Part shown: one piece after another, positions 46,261-57,545 of the stretch
Layout: each line of letters begins with the position of its first letter
Position numbering within the stretch: the stretch's first letter is position 1
Source: Zea mays
Taxonomy: Eukaryota > Streptophyta > Magnoliopsida > Poales > Poaceae
Assembly (NCBI RefSeq): GCF_902167145.1
Contig: NC_050097.1
Location: 170,096,923-170,160,922 of the forward strand
Direction of reading: 5' to 3'
DNA: 64,000 nt
Notes under the pieces: generated by a model
What the model saw: only the letters and a program-made list of their open reading frames with translations
Told to the model about the DNA's origin: nothing
Database searches by the model: none
Made by a program: the position numbers and the translations under genes

Positions 46261-47829
46261 ATGTCCGAGCCCACCCTCGCCGATGTGATCCAGATGATGA
46301 AGGACATGCAGGCCGACATAGCCGGGCTGAAGGAGAAGTCCGACACATCGTCGTCCAGCGGCGGCCGCACCGACGCTCACCGCGACCTTGATCGTCCACC
46401 GAAGTTCCAGAAATTGGACTTCCCACGGTACGATGGCAAGTCAGATCCTCTCCTCTTCGTCAACCGGTGCGAATCATACTTTCGCCAGCAACGTACCATG
46501 GGGGAAGAAAGGGTTTGGATGGCCTCGTATAATCTCGAGGGCATCGCACAACATTGGTTCATCCAACTCCAGGACGACGAAGGGATGCCTCCATGGGGTC
46601 GCTTCAAGGAGTTGCTCCAACTACGGTTCGGCCCTGCTCTTCGGTCGGCGCCGTTGTTCGAACTCGCCGAGTGCCGCCGCACCGGATCCGTTGAGGACTA
46701 CTCCAACCGGTTCCAGGAGCTGCTCTCACGAGCGGGAAGGCTGGACAAGTCCCAGCGTGTCCAACTCTTCACCGGGGGGCTCCTGCCGCCGCTCAGCCAC
46801 GCGGTGCGGATCCACAACCCGGAGACACTGGCGGCCGCCATGAGTTTGGCGCGGCAGGTTGAGATAATGGAACTCGATCGACAGCCTCCAACTCCGGCCC
46901 GACCAGCATCGCGAGGCCTACTACCGGCATCAAAGCATGCGCTTCCGGCGCCCCAGCAGCAGCTTGCCCTCCTCGCGCCGCCGATGGGCGCACCTCAGGG
47001 CCGCGACGAAGGCAACAACAGACGGTTGTCGATGGAGGAAATGGTGGATCGGCGCCGCCAGGGCCTCTGCTTTAACTGTAATGAGAAGTATACCCGTGGC
47101 CACAACCGTTTCTGCAGGCGGATTTTCTTCATCGACGGCGTGGAGGTCGATGACGCAATAGACACGACAGAGACAGCCGGGATAGATGCGCCCTGTTTCT
47201 CCTTGCAGGCGGTGGCCGGGGTCGCAACAGCCGACACGATGCAGATCACCGTCACCCTTGGCCCAGTGTCTCTGGTCGCACTGCTAGACTCAGGCAGTAC
47301 CCACAACTTCATCTCCGCAACAGCGGCGCATCGCTCCGGCCTCCCCATCCAACGGCGACCACGCCTCACGGCAATGGTGGCCAATGGCGAGCGGATCACC
47401 TGCGCCGGCGTCCTCCGCAACGCGCCGCTCCATGTCGACGGGGAAGCCTTCCCGACCGATCTCTTCGTGATGCCCTTGGCCGGGTACGATGTCGTCCTTG
47501 GCACCCGCTGGCTCGATGCATTGGGACCAATTGTGTGGGACCTCGCCGTTCGCCGCATGGCGTTCCAACAAAGGGGTCGCTCCACCACCTGGGCAGGCGC
47601 TCCAGGCAACAAAGGGCCGGCAGTGCGCACCACGACCGCGGGCGACACACTACTGGAGGCTCTCCTGGACGCGTTTGAGGGGTCTTCGCGGCTCCTACGG
47701 GCTTGCCCCCCAAGCGGGCCCACGATCATCGCATTCTCCTTAAACCGGACACGCAACCGGTGGCCGTTCGCCCCTACCGGTACCCGACGACCCACAAGGA
47801 TGAGCTGGAGCGGCAGTGCGCGGCCATGA
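46261..47829 (+). pseudogene. gag and protease of the compact chromovirus
   Basis: Starts MSEPTLADVIQMMKDMQADI at the first good Met after the LTR. The gag core includes FPRYDGKSDPLLFVNRCESY and SVEDYSNRFQELLSRAG. The zinc knuckle is atypical: CFNCNEKYTRGHNRFC has a longer Cys-His gap than the usual CCHC. The protease motif LLDSGSTHNFIS and VLGTRWLDALGP follow. Homologous reading moves to another frame near 47700, so the last residues are out of frame. Confidence 0.88.
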
Positions 47830-48559
47830 TTGATCAGGGGATTGTGCGTCGCAGCGACTCCCCATTCTCGTCGCCTGTCCTCTTGGTCAAGAAGCCCGAT
47901 GGGTCATGGCGCTTCTGCATCGACTACCGAGCCTTGAACGCCCTCACCGTCAAGGACGCGTTTCCGAATCCGGTGGTGGAGGAACTCCTCGACGAGCTCC
48001 ACAGCGCCAAGTTCTTCACCAAGCTTGATCTCAGGTCGGGATATCACCAGGTGCGCATGCGGCCGAAAGATGTACACAAGACCGCGTTCCGCACCCACGA
48101 CGGCTTGTACGAGTTCCTGGTGATGGCGTTCGGGCTCTGCAACGCCCCGCCACGTGCCAAGCTCTGATGAACGACGTGCTCCGGCCGTTCCTACGCCGTT
48201 TCGTGCTGGTATTTTTTGATGATATTCTAATTTACAGCAAGACATGGGAAGATCATCTTCGCCACCTCCGGGCGGTCCTCAACGAGCTGCGCCGCCACCA
48301 GCTCTTCGTCAAGCGCTCTAAGTGCTCTTTTGGCGCATCCTCCGTCACCTACCTCGGCCACATCATCTCAGCGGCAGGCGTGGCCATGGACCTGGCCAAG
48401 GTAGCGGCCATTTACGACTGGCCACCGCCTCGCTCCGTCCAGGCCGTGCGGGGCTTCCTAGGCCTCGCAGGATACTACCGCCGATTCGTGAACAACTACG
48501 ACACGATGGCTGCCCCCCCTCACGACCCTCCTCAAGAAGGACGACTTCGTCTGGGATGA
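47703..48559 (+). pseudogene. Reverse transcriptase of the compact chromovirus
   Basis: Two frames: 47703-48167 ([56 protein letters not shown]) and 48167-48559 (VFFDDILIYSKTWEDHL, YLGHIISAAGVAMD). A frameshift near 48150 falls between the FGLCNAP motif and the catalytic FFDD. Another near 48530 precedes RNase H. Confidence 0.9.
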
Positions 48560-49144
48560 CGCGACGAAGGTCGCCTTCACGGCGCTCAAGGCGGCCGTCA
48601 CGTCTACCCTCCGTCCTCGCCATGTCGGACTTCGCCAAGCTATTCGTTGTCGAGTGCGACGCGTCATCGTCCGGGTTTGGCGCGGTACTTGTCCAGGAAG
48701 GACACCCAGTGCCTTCTTCAGCCGACCGGTCGCGCCCAGACATCGGGCGCTCGCAGCCTACGAGCGCGAGCTCATCGGCTTGGTCCAGGCGGTCAGGAAC
48801 TGACAGCCCTATCTGTGGGGGCGCCGCTTCATCGTCAAGACTGACCACTTCAGCCTCAAGTACCTCTTCGACCAGCGGCTCGCCACGATACCTCAACATC
48901 ACTGGGTTGGCAAGCTCTTGGGCTTCGACTTTGAGGTTGAGTACCGCTCCGGCGCCACGAACGCTGTCGTCGATGCCCTGTCCAGACGGGACACCGAGGA
49001 GGGCGAGCTGCTGGCTGTAACAGCACCCGCTTCGACTTCATAGAGCGTCTACGGCAGGCCCAAGCCACCGACCCGGCCCTCGTCACCATCTACGATGAGA
49101 TCCGCGCAGGCACGCTCAAGGCGCCCTAGTCCATTGTAGGTGGC
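48560..49144 (+). pseudogene. RNase H region of the compact chromovirus, badly broken
   Basis: Traces in different frames, such as LFVVECDASSSGFGAVL near 48640 and a DALSRRD-type end near 48970-48990, show the RNase H and its connection to integrase. Several indels prevent continuous reading. Confidence 0.7.
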
Positions 49145-50584
49145 ATGGTCGCCATGGAGGGTCGCCTCTACATACCAGCCGATTCACCCCTTCTGCAGGA
49201 GATCGTGGCCGCGGTACACAATGATGGTCACGAGGGCGTCCATCGCACCCTGCATCGAATTCGGCGCGACTTCCATTTTTCGGCCATGCGTCGTATTGTG
49301 CAGGAGTTCGTCCAGGCCTGTAGCACGTGCCAGAGATACAAGTCGGACCACCTACGTCCAGCCGGCCTCCTCCAGCCTCTCCCGATTCCCTCCGGCGTGT
49401 GGTCAGACATCGACATCGACTTCATCGAGGCGTTGCCTCGGGTGCACGGCAAAACGGTCATCCTCACCGTCGTCGACCGCTTCAGCAAATACGACCACTT
49501 CATCCCGCTAGCGCACCCCTACACGGCGGAATCGGTGGCGCAAGCTTTCTTCGCTGAGGTGGTTCGCCTTCATGGCGTGCCACAGTCCATCGTCTCGGAC
49601 CGCGACCCGGTCTTCACTTCGTCATTCTGGAAAGAGCTGATGACACTCACCGGCTCGAAGCTGTACATGTCCTCCGCCTTCCACCCACAGACAGACGGCC
49701 AGTCAGAGGCCGCCAACCGCGTCATCACCATGTACCTTCGATGCTTCACCAGCGACCGGCCCCGACAGTGGCTTCCCTGGGCGGAGTACATTTACAACAC
49801 CGCCTACCAACCTTCACTCCACGCGACGCCGTTCAGGGTGGTGTACGGACGTGACCCTCCTTCCATTCGCTCCTACGAACCCGGCGAGACGCGGGTGGCA
49901 GCAGTGGCGCAAGAGATGGAGGAACGCGCCGCCTTCCTCGACGACGTCCGCTATCGGCTACAGCAGGCCCAGGAGTCCTAGAAACGTGCCTACGACCAGC
50001 ACCATCGAAAGGTGGTCTACGAAGTGGGCGACTGGGCGTTCCTCCGTCTCCGTCAACGGTCGGCAGCGTCGCTGCCACGAACGCCTACTGGGAAGCTAAA
50101 GCCTCGCTATGTCGGCCCCTACCGTGTCCAGGAAGTCATCAACGAGGCAGCGGTGCAACTACAGCTTCCGGCGGGCGCCAAGCTCCATGACGTCTTCCAC
50201 GTGGGTGTCCTCAAGAAATTCGTGGGCACACCGCCTGCAGAGCCACCAGTGCTGCCAGCGACTCTCAATGGCGCGGTAGTGTCCGCCCCTGGTCGCATCC
50301 TTGCTGGTCGGTTGGCCCGCGGCGTCCGTCAGGTGCTGGTCCAGTGGCAAGATGAGCAGGCTGCGTCCGCGACGTGGGAGGACCTCGACGACTTCCGCGC
50401 CCGCTTTCCCGACTTTCAGCTCGAGGACGAGCTGGCCTTCGAGGCCGGGAGAGATGTCATGTACGGTCAACCGTATATCCGTAGGGGGAGGCGCGCGCGG
50501 GACATTCGCCGCGCTGAGGAACGTGCCGACCGCGCAGCAGGAGATCGCGCAGAACAGGAAATGGCGCCAGTGATTGGCGGCTAG
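49145..50584 (+). pseudogene. Integrase of the compact chromovirus with chromodomain-like tail, reading into the 3' LTR
   Basis: Zinc finger HNDGHEGVHRTLHRI...CSTCQRYK. Core motifs DIDFIEALP, VSDRDPVFTSSF and HPQTDGQSEAANR give D,D,E. A TAG at 49979-49981 interrupts the same frame, which continues to KLKPRYVGPYRVQEV, LHDVFHVGVLKKF and ATWEDLDDFRARFPDFQLED. The frame passes the purine tract (about 50443-50454) and ends at 50584, some 130 bases inside the 3' LTR, with an Arg-rich tail (RRGRRARDIRRAEERAD). Confidence 0.88.
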
Positions 50585-50889
50585 GAAGGAAAGGGCTAGA
50601 AAGGAAAGGCATAGGAGTGATTGGCGGCTAGGAAGGAAAGGCCTAGGAAGGAAACTAAGTATTGGGCAGGTTCTATAATCAAGGAGAGCTTCCCCATTTG
50701 CGCTGGCCGCTGGCCTTATAAATTGATTGTAACCGGACCTTTGAAGGAAAGCAATAATCAGTTATCTCTCACCTTCCTACCTCTGTTAAACCTGCGGTTG
50801 GGAGGCATAATCCCCACCGGAGAAGACGGCCGACGGCTACGAGCTGCGTAGCCGCGGTCCGGCGAGTCAAGGGTACACAGTCCTTGACA
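50455..50889 (+). repeat. 3' LTR of the compact chromovirus
   Basis: 435 bp copy of 45667-46135. Shorter by small deletions in the GGAAAGG repeat part and the 20-bp unit. Followed by TCATT. Confidence 0.93.
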
Positions 50890-50969
50890 TCATTTCTGCA
50901 CAAAAACCAGTCGCTTGCTGTTTTGTTGGGGGCTGAAGCTTGAACGGACAAGAGATCTAAAGTACTTAC

Positions 50970-51393
50970 CATCTTCATTTAATTTCTTCAACAGTTGTGA
51001 CTTTGAGGGAAGGGCGTACATCCAGCAGCAACTGCTTTCCTTATTGCCCATTCAGGGTGAGGAGCAACGACCTGAGCATAAGCCACTGTTGCCACATCAA
51101 TTAGTGAGTTGCCCCTGGAAAACAATGTTAAAGACCTGAGCATAAGCCACTGTTGTCGCATCCCATAGTGAGTTGCCCCTGAAAAACAATGTTGATTGAT
51201 CAAATTGATTGAGAAGGCATTGTAAGGAAATATGGAGCTTAACAGTTCACAAGGCAAAATTATAAGCAACTATGAGTTGAAAGAAGTATTCAGTGTGCAG
51301 CTCGTCCTTACTCTGTGTCAAGAATTTGCTCAAACATGACGTCAACCATTTCAATCTTGCGCTTCACTCTAAGCAGATTCCTTGTATGGCTCC
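50970..51393 (-). pseudogene. ACD11-like glycolipid transfer protein gene, exon remnants
   Basis: Two minus-strand exons with good splice sites. Exon 51312-51393 encodes SHTRNLLRVKRKIEMVDVMF followed by EQILDT, matching the core of Arabidopsis ACD11, a ceramide-1-phosphate/sphingolipid transfer protein that restrains cell death. The next exon, starting at 51114 (or 51178) and ending at a GTAAGT donor at 50970, encodes GNSLIDVATVAYAQ, then EWAIRKAVAAG. One base is then missing before the TACGCCCTT codons, shifting the frame. A 64-bp tandem duplication covers the acceptor. Upstream exons were not found and the last exon is not visible. The compact chromovirus sits in the following intron. Best read as a dead gene or captured fragment. 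Confidence 0.8.
51069..51196. repeat. 64-bp tandem duplication across a splice acceptor
   Basis: Units 51069-51132 and 51133-51196, each starting GACCTGAGCATAAGCC and ending near AACAATGTT. On the minus strand each holds a pyrimidine tract, CAG acceptor and the first 43 bases of the ACD11-like exon. Copies differ at several positions. Confidence 0.9.
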
Positions 51394-53942
51394 CTAGTTT
51401 ATTGACGATTAGTAAGAACTAAGAACTGTACATTTTGATATCCAAAATCACCAGTGTTAGTCCAACATGAAATACTGATGGATGACTGTTGTTGTTCTTG
51501 ACGTTGTGCCTAGGTGGAAAAGTAAGCAGATAGAGTGGCAAACAATGCATATGGAACTGCCATGTCAACTTAAATGCAGATTTTAGTGTTCAGAATTTGT
51601 AGACTTTACCATGTCCAACAGTACACGAAATAAGAGGACTATTGTGCTGCATAACTCATGGTCTCTGAACTATGGCTTGACAGGGCAATTATGAAACAAT
51701 TTCATCAGATGAAGCACGATTGCCCAGACACAGTGCTATCCAGAGATCAGAAGCCCTAACTTATCCTCACCTAGCTCATGGAACCATTAAAATATTTGGC
51801 GGATGTCAGGTTCGGAGCGATAAGAGACCAGGAAGGAGGACAGTACGTACCTGAACCTCTTTGTTGGGCGCTAGCGGCTCCCAATGGCTGTCGCAGTCGC
51901 TTTCGTTGATGGCCACGATGTAGAACTGCGAACGAGCGAGAAAAGGGTAGATCCTTCTCTCCCAACTCGTCGATTCCCCTCCCCTCACCTCGACTTCGTA
52001 AAACAGAACAACGATAACACCCGGGTGTGGCGTCCGAGAGGCCACGACAAGAGCAGGCGACCCGTCGCGTCAAGGCTGGTGCAGCGGTAGGTGCCACGAG
52101 ATCCAGACGTGCGATAGCAGCGTCGCCACGGGGATGGTCTCCTTTGGTGTTGGGTATGGCGGCCAGCTGGTTGGGTCGTTCGTGGTCTGTTGGAGCTCGC
52201 CCTAGAGATGTGGTGTTGTTTCCTTGTTGCGCCGGCGACATAGGAGATGGGGCGGCGGCGGTCTGTGGGGAGGGGGAACCGGGAAGGAGCTCGAGCTCCT
52301 GGAAGCTTCACGGAATGGAGAGGGTGGGGGGTTTGCGTCGGTGGCATAGGAGATGGTGGGGGAGGGAGGTGGAACGACACGATGGGGTCCGAGGAGAGGG
52401 AGGAATGGTGGGCGCCTGATGCGTCAGTGGCATAGGAGATGGTGGGGGTGGGGGAAGCTTCACGACGATGTTTAGCCGGGGGTGGAACGGCACCGCGAGG
52501 TCCGCGGAGAGGGAGGAAAGGTGGGACGCAGGCGCCGGCGTTGCAGGTCGCCACCACGACCGCTAGCCGCGGCTCGGGACGTAAGCCAGAGGATGGAGCA
52601 CCTGGAAGGTTCACGTCGCGTTGCGTCACAAATTGCGGATTGGAGAGGCTGTGCAGGGCCGTGAAGGCACGGTCGGATGACTGGAAAACCGAAAGACACC
52701 ATTTTCATATGGCGATCTTCGGAGGCTTCCAGCAAAATGTCGACGCCGTAGACAAACGCTTCATGTGCAGCGTTGATGTGGGATCGAACGATAGGTATGT
52801 TTCGAGAATACGTGGCCTAACCACGTTACAGCCTTGCTCCCGCGCTTAATATAGTAATAAATGGAAGCTCCTTAGATTTAGATTGTCATTTTGCATTGAA
52901 ATTATTAGGCAGATTTAGTCTACTTGCCTAATTTTTTACTGGGTTTGTGCTACTAAGTTTGCTACGCGCATCACTATGCTTTATTGAATGCTGCTTTGCA
53001 ATGAAACTTGTTTGTGGTGACTATTAGGTTATCAGATCTTTTTTATATTGTTTGTAAAGGGTAAAGAGTTATTGGCTGAGCTCGTACTGGCCCAACATAA
53101 CTTTATGGGTTAATATAGCTTTTCTTTTTTCTTTTTATTTGTTAAGTAAGGCTGATGATGTTGTATAACTACTGACAGGTCGGCATGGACATCACCAGGA
53201 AATGTGTATGGGTTTTGATTGATTACTAATTCAGACTTTCGTTTGGGTTCTTATACGAACAGGAATTGTCCTGTGTGATGTCGGGCATTGTATTAAGGCT
53301 ATTTTTGGGTTCAAACTCATCTAGAGGTCCTTTTGTGTTTGTACAGTATATTACTGTAGGCAACCATGAAAACCAAAGGTTTAGGCTGACCTACGTTTAG
53401 GCCTCATTTCTGATACGGCTCCGGAGCGAGCAAATGCAGTGCCGTAGAAGGTGATATCAGTCGTATGCATGCCTGTTTCTTCGTCTCTTGTACTGTAACA
53501 TGTCTTAAATTTACCTAGTGATGGCGCATGTACTTCTGTCGATCTGTACCATTGTTGCTGTTGAAGACAAAGTGCGCCAAACAAACACGAACCTTTTCCG
53601 GTCTCCTTCCATGCTTGTGGGGAGGGTTCACATGGATTGCCACGTATTTTGTTCCTGCAGCAGATATGTTTGATCTGTTGGAATATTTTCTGTTTTATGG
53701 AGTGGCTGTGCATATTACTTCCATCAGTGCATGCAGGTACTCGCGCTGCCTCAGGAGCTAAGTTGCTAACCCATTGCCCTTCCACGTGGAGTTCAAATCT
53801 TGGGATTCAATTGTTGATCTCCAAACAGCTTTAATTGATTACCATAACCAAGAAGCTAATATAGCCATTGTTGAAAAAAATGTGTACCATGTTTAACTAA
53901 GATAACTTATGAGTAGAGGATCATATATCGTTACTAGTATAC
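51394..53942. other. Stretch without a recognised gene
   Basis: Contains a GC-rich part (about 51990-52640) with degenerate tandem words GTGGCATAGGAGATGGTGGG at 52340 and 52430, and long open frames on the minus strand whose products are low-complexity. An exon-like piece on the minus strand, FYIVAINESDCDSHWEPLAP then NKEVQ before GTACGT (51849-51930), is intriguing but I cannot place it in a family. The rest is AT-rich with nothing seen. Confidence 0.4.
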
Positions 53943-54052
53943 GTGCAATGTAGCAGAAAAATGATGTAGTGGAAGTAGCAGAAAAATGATGTAGTGGAAG
54001 TAGTTAGATGTGCACGTAGCAGAAAAATGATGTAGTGGAAGTAGTTAGATGT
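53943..54052. repeat. Short tandem repeats, unit GTAGCAGAAAAATGATGTAG
   Basis: Three copies of a 25-40 bp unit (starting near 53950, 53975 and 54016) with GTGGAAGTAGTTAGATGT spacers. Confidence 0.9.
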
Positions 54053-54474
54053 TCTTGCTATCATCAGTAGCAATATGTTTATCTATCTTTAAGTTTGTTG
54101 TTGATCAACATCACAGTAACAACAATAGCGTTTACATTGTATCTATGACATCGATGTGTTAGCAAGCAACGTATATACAATGAGCACATAGTATATACAA
54201 CGGGGAAACGACAACATCTCGAGCCTCATCAATTCTAGCGAGTCAGCGGTGGTGGCTAAGACCACTTCTTAGACTATCTTCGTAGACTCTATATTCCACT
54301 TTCTATTTCAAACTACACTTTGTAAACAATATAATTTACAGTGCAAAACAGTTCTTTGCGTGACCATTTACACGACAGATGGCCTTAGTAGCTAATGCTT
54401 TTAATCATACCACTCCCTTTATATATAAATACTTCCTAATGAGTTTTTACTTGATCGTGATTATTTTTTTGGGT

Positions 54475-54886
54475 GAAAGGGTATCTAGCCTACTGGTTAA
54501 AGATTCCGAGTAGCACCTCTAACTCCTGGGTTTGATTCCCCTTTAGTGTAAATTTTTAGGTTTGGTTAAAAAATTCTCTCGTTGTGTGCCACCCGCTCGA
54601 GGATCGACGTCCTGTGCATCACCCTTCGGTTGGGTAGTTACAGTTTGGTTAAAAAGTTCTCTTGTGTCTCATCCTCTCTTGGGGATCGATGTCATGTGCG
54701 TCACCCTTTGACAGGGCCATTGCAGAGTGGGCAGTTGTACTCGGCCCATTAGTGATGTGGGGTATGGGGGTTTTCTCGGTCGGGACTATCGTTTCGGGTT
54801 CTTCTCATGCTGTAGTTGGTGTTATGTGTGCCTTGAGTGCCGCCCCCAGGCAGTTCCGGGAGGGGGCTCCCAGCTCGAGTTTTTTA
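54475..54886 (+). mobile_element. tRNA-derived SINE
   Basis: The 5' part resembles a tRNA: an A-box-like TCTAGCCTACTGGTTAAAG at 54484 and a B-box-like GGGTTTGATTCCC at 54528. The body ends in a T-run. The near-identical duplication TGATTATTTTTTTGGGT (54458-54474) / TGATTATTTTTTGGGT (54887-54902) brackets it, differing by one T. Inside are two diverged copies of an ~80-bp unit starting TTTGGTTAAAAA (54561 and 54643). Confidence 0.75.
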
Positions 54887-55037
54887 TGATTATTTTTTGG
54901 GTATGTATTCAACAATCTTTCACTTTTACTATAGTCAATCATATATGTAATTGTTCCAACTCTGGTGTATGACCCATTAGGTTCATGTGTAGACAACCAT
55001 GATTGAAAACTATTTTTAAGACATTAGTCAATAACGA

Positions 55038-56417
55038 TGAAGGAAACATGTGACACCTAAGAAGGGGGGGGGGGTGAATTAGGACTTCTAAAGCTTTCTC
55101 TAAACTAGGCCACAATTAGATCCTTAGAGCAAAATCTATGCAAATAAACAATCTAGAATGTGCAAACTAGGTTTATTCAAAGTGCTGCTATCTCTACAAC
55201 ACGACCTAAGTTTCAATTCTAAACAATCTAATTGTAAAGACAAGATTGAAACTTAAATGCTTAATATAAACGTGGAAGCTAAAGAGCAAGATAGAGATGC
55301 AAACTCTCGTGGATGGCGTCGGTATTTTTATCGAGGTATCGGGAACCACACAAGGTTTCGACTAATCCTCGTTGGTGCCCCTACGCAAAGGGAAGCCCAT
55401 GTGAGGACCAAGCACCTCGGTCGAGTAACTCCGTAGAGAGCCGCGGCCTTCTCCACGCGCAAGTGGTGATCTGCTTCCGGCTCCTCTCGGACGCTCCGCG
55501 CCGTCTCCACTAACGAGCTTCTGACCAAAACGCCGCGGGCCTCGTTACCTCCGGTACACGGTGGCGACCGTGACACAAACACGGTTGTCACGGTCTCGCA
55601 AGACTCTCGTCCCACTCGGTACAATTACAACGGCTCACGCAAGAGCCGATGGGTTGTGTGGTTTTTCTAAACTCACTCAACTAACTAGGATTCGCCTAGA
55701 GCAAGCACTAAAGTGGTCTAACTAACTTAAGCACTTCGCAAAGCATCTACGCTAATCACCGAGTGATTCTATTAAGCACTTGGGTGTATGAGCACTTAGA
55801 AATGTCTATACTATGACTTGGAATGTTGCTTGGGCTCCCACACCTTGAAATAACCGGTTGAGGTGGTATTTATAGGCCACAACCCCATTTCTAGCCATTG
55901 GACAAAAAGCAACAGCTTTCTATCGACGGGCATACCAGACAGTCCGGTGCGCACCGGACATGGCATTGTTCACTGTCCGGTGCCTGCCACGTCAGCCGAC
56001 CGTTGGGGTCTGTAGCAGTCGACCGTAGGATCCGACCGTTACCTAGACTGTCCGGTGCACACGGGACAGTCCGGTGCTACAGCTCAAGGGCGCCTGTCTG
56101 TGGGCCCCTCTACGCAGACTGTCCGGTTGTCCCACCAGACAATTATTGTTCACTGTCCGGTGCGCTGGCTGACTGCCCTTTTCTTGGATTTCTTCGCTGA
56201 ATCTTTCGGGCTTCTTTTGTTCTTGAGTCTTGGACTTCTATGCTTCTTTTTATGTCTTCTTTTGAGGTTTGGCATCCTCATTGCCTTAGTCTAATCCTTT
56301 TCGCATCCTGTGAACTACAAACATAAACACTAGCAAACACATTAGTCCACAGGTTGTGTTGATCATCAAACACTAAAATCTATTGAGCCAAATGGCCCGA
56401 GGTCCATTTTCCTTACA
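55038..56417 (-). mobile_element. Sirevirus-type solo LTR
   Basis: 1380 bp, reverse-complement homologue of the LTRs at 57546 and 62455. On the plus strand it starts TGAAGGAAACATGTGACACC and ends CATTTTCCTTACA. An exact target duplication AACGA is at 55033-55037 and 56418-56422, with no internal region. This is the product expected from recombination between the two LTRs of one insertion. It keeps degenerate CACCGGAC/GTCCGGTG palindromes at about 55930-56165. More diverged than the nearby pair, so older. Confidence 0.93.
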
Positions 56418-56422
56418 AACGA

Positions 56423-56982
56423 CATCTAGCAACACATTTTGAATCATGTTAACATATAAAAGATTATATCAAGTGGACCTTGATATACCATGTCTAGGGG
56501 TGTATCTAATGGGTGGTCCGGGCGGACCACTACATACCCTAGCCGGCCCATCGGACCACCAGTTTGCCGAGGTCCAAAAAACCCTGACACCAGTAATGTA
56601 TTTTGTGCTTGATATTTAGACATTTCATGTTATATTTGTATTCTACTGTATGCACTTATGAACTTAAATGCTAAATCATAGTTCTATATGTTACTATTAT
56701 CTTTATATTCTAAATTGTATACTAAATTATATTAAATTATTTATGAAAAAAATCTTATGGCATACCCCATGAAAAAATCCTAGCCACACCACTACACAAG
56801 TCTCAATCCTTTTGCCACACAATATTCGCCAAACTCAATGTGAGATTTATGCCACCCTTGTAATACTAACATTTCACTCAACCTTGTAGTGGATTACAAC
56901 TTATGAATGACTCTTTAGTCACGTCATGATTAACTCTTCATATTGGCATGGTCATGCGTTTTTAATACGACCACATCGAGGG
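56423..56982. other. Non-coding stretch
   Basis: Contains a small palindrome GGGTGGTCCGGGCGGACCAC at 56511 and otherwise AT-rich sequence. No gene or element ends recognised. Confidence 0.5.
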
Positions 56983-57545
56983 TGTAAGGAAAATGGACCT
57001 CATGCCATTTGATTAAAGGTTTTGGTGTTTGCTGATCAATAGAACCATTTGAACTAATGTGGTTTATAGTGTTTATGTTTTTAGTTTAAAGGATGTAGTG
57101 TGGACTTGGACGAAGGCAACATGGTGATCAAGGAGATCGACACCTCAAAGAAAACATTAGAAGACCTTGAAGACTTGTCAAGATCATGCAAGAGTACAAG
57201 ACATAGGATAAAAGAAGCCCAAGTGAAGAAACATGACAACACAAAGAAAACATGCTGCATAGAGTGCATATGATGTGTCAGGTGGCACACTAGATGTCGC
57301 ACTAGACAAGTGTGTAGCCTGGGCTGAAGATTGGGTTGAAAAACTAAGTGCATCAGACACTAGAGTGTTCACTGAATAAAAGGCATCATATAGGACACAC
57401 AGAGATCACTATAGGGCAACCCTAGGAGTTGAAAGACACCAGACATATCCCGTGCAGCACTAGACTTCGCACCGGATGCGACACTCATAGAGGTTGAAAA
57501 ATGTAACCGAGCCGTAAATAAGGCACCAGACATGTTCAGTGTAAC
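56983..57545 (+). mobile_element. Old diverged LTR of the same Sirevirus-type family, left part
   Basis: Starts TGTAAGGAAAATGGACCTC like the element LTRs downstream and follows the same order of words (TTTTGGTGTTTG, AAGGCAACA, ACACCTCAAAG, AAGAC) with much divergence. It is interrupted at 57545 by the gag-only element; its right part resumes at 63803. Degraded palindromes are present. Confidence 0.75.

Larger units (their letters stand above)
45667..50889 (+). mobile_element. Compact Ty3/gypsy chromovirus, 5.2 kb
   Basis: Short LTRs at 45667-46135 and 50455-50889 (TGTCATGTACGG...CCTTGACA) and target duplication TCATT at 45662-45666 and 50890-50894. The gag-protease-RT-RNase H-integrase order and the chromodomain-like end (QVLVQWQDEQAASATWEDL) mark a chromovirus, perhaps Reina-like. 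The coding region has several frameshifts and one stop. It is inserted near remnants of an ACD11-like gene. Confidence 0.93.

Noticed and set aside
51849..52045. Possible unknown exon on the minus strand (FYIVAINESDCDSHWEPL before a GTACGT donor)
   Set aside because: No family recognised, neighbouring reading is low-complexity, and it does not match the missing ACD11 exons; kept only as a remark.
51985..52629. 214-codon minus-strand open frame
   Set aside because: Product is low-complexity Pro/Arg/Ser, encoded by GC-rich degenerate repeats; no supporting motif or splice pattern.
54484..54545. A free-standing tRNA gene
   Set aside because: Only box A- and B-like words are present without a foldable cloverleaf, and the unit is flanked by SINE-type target duplications.
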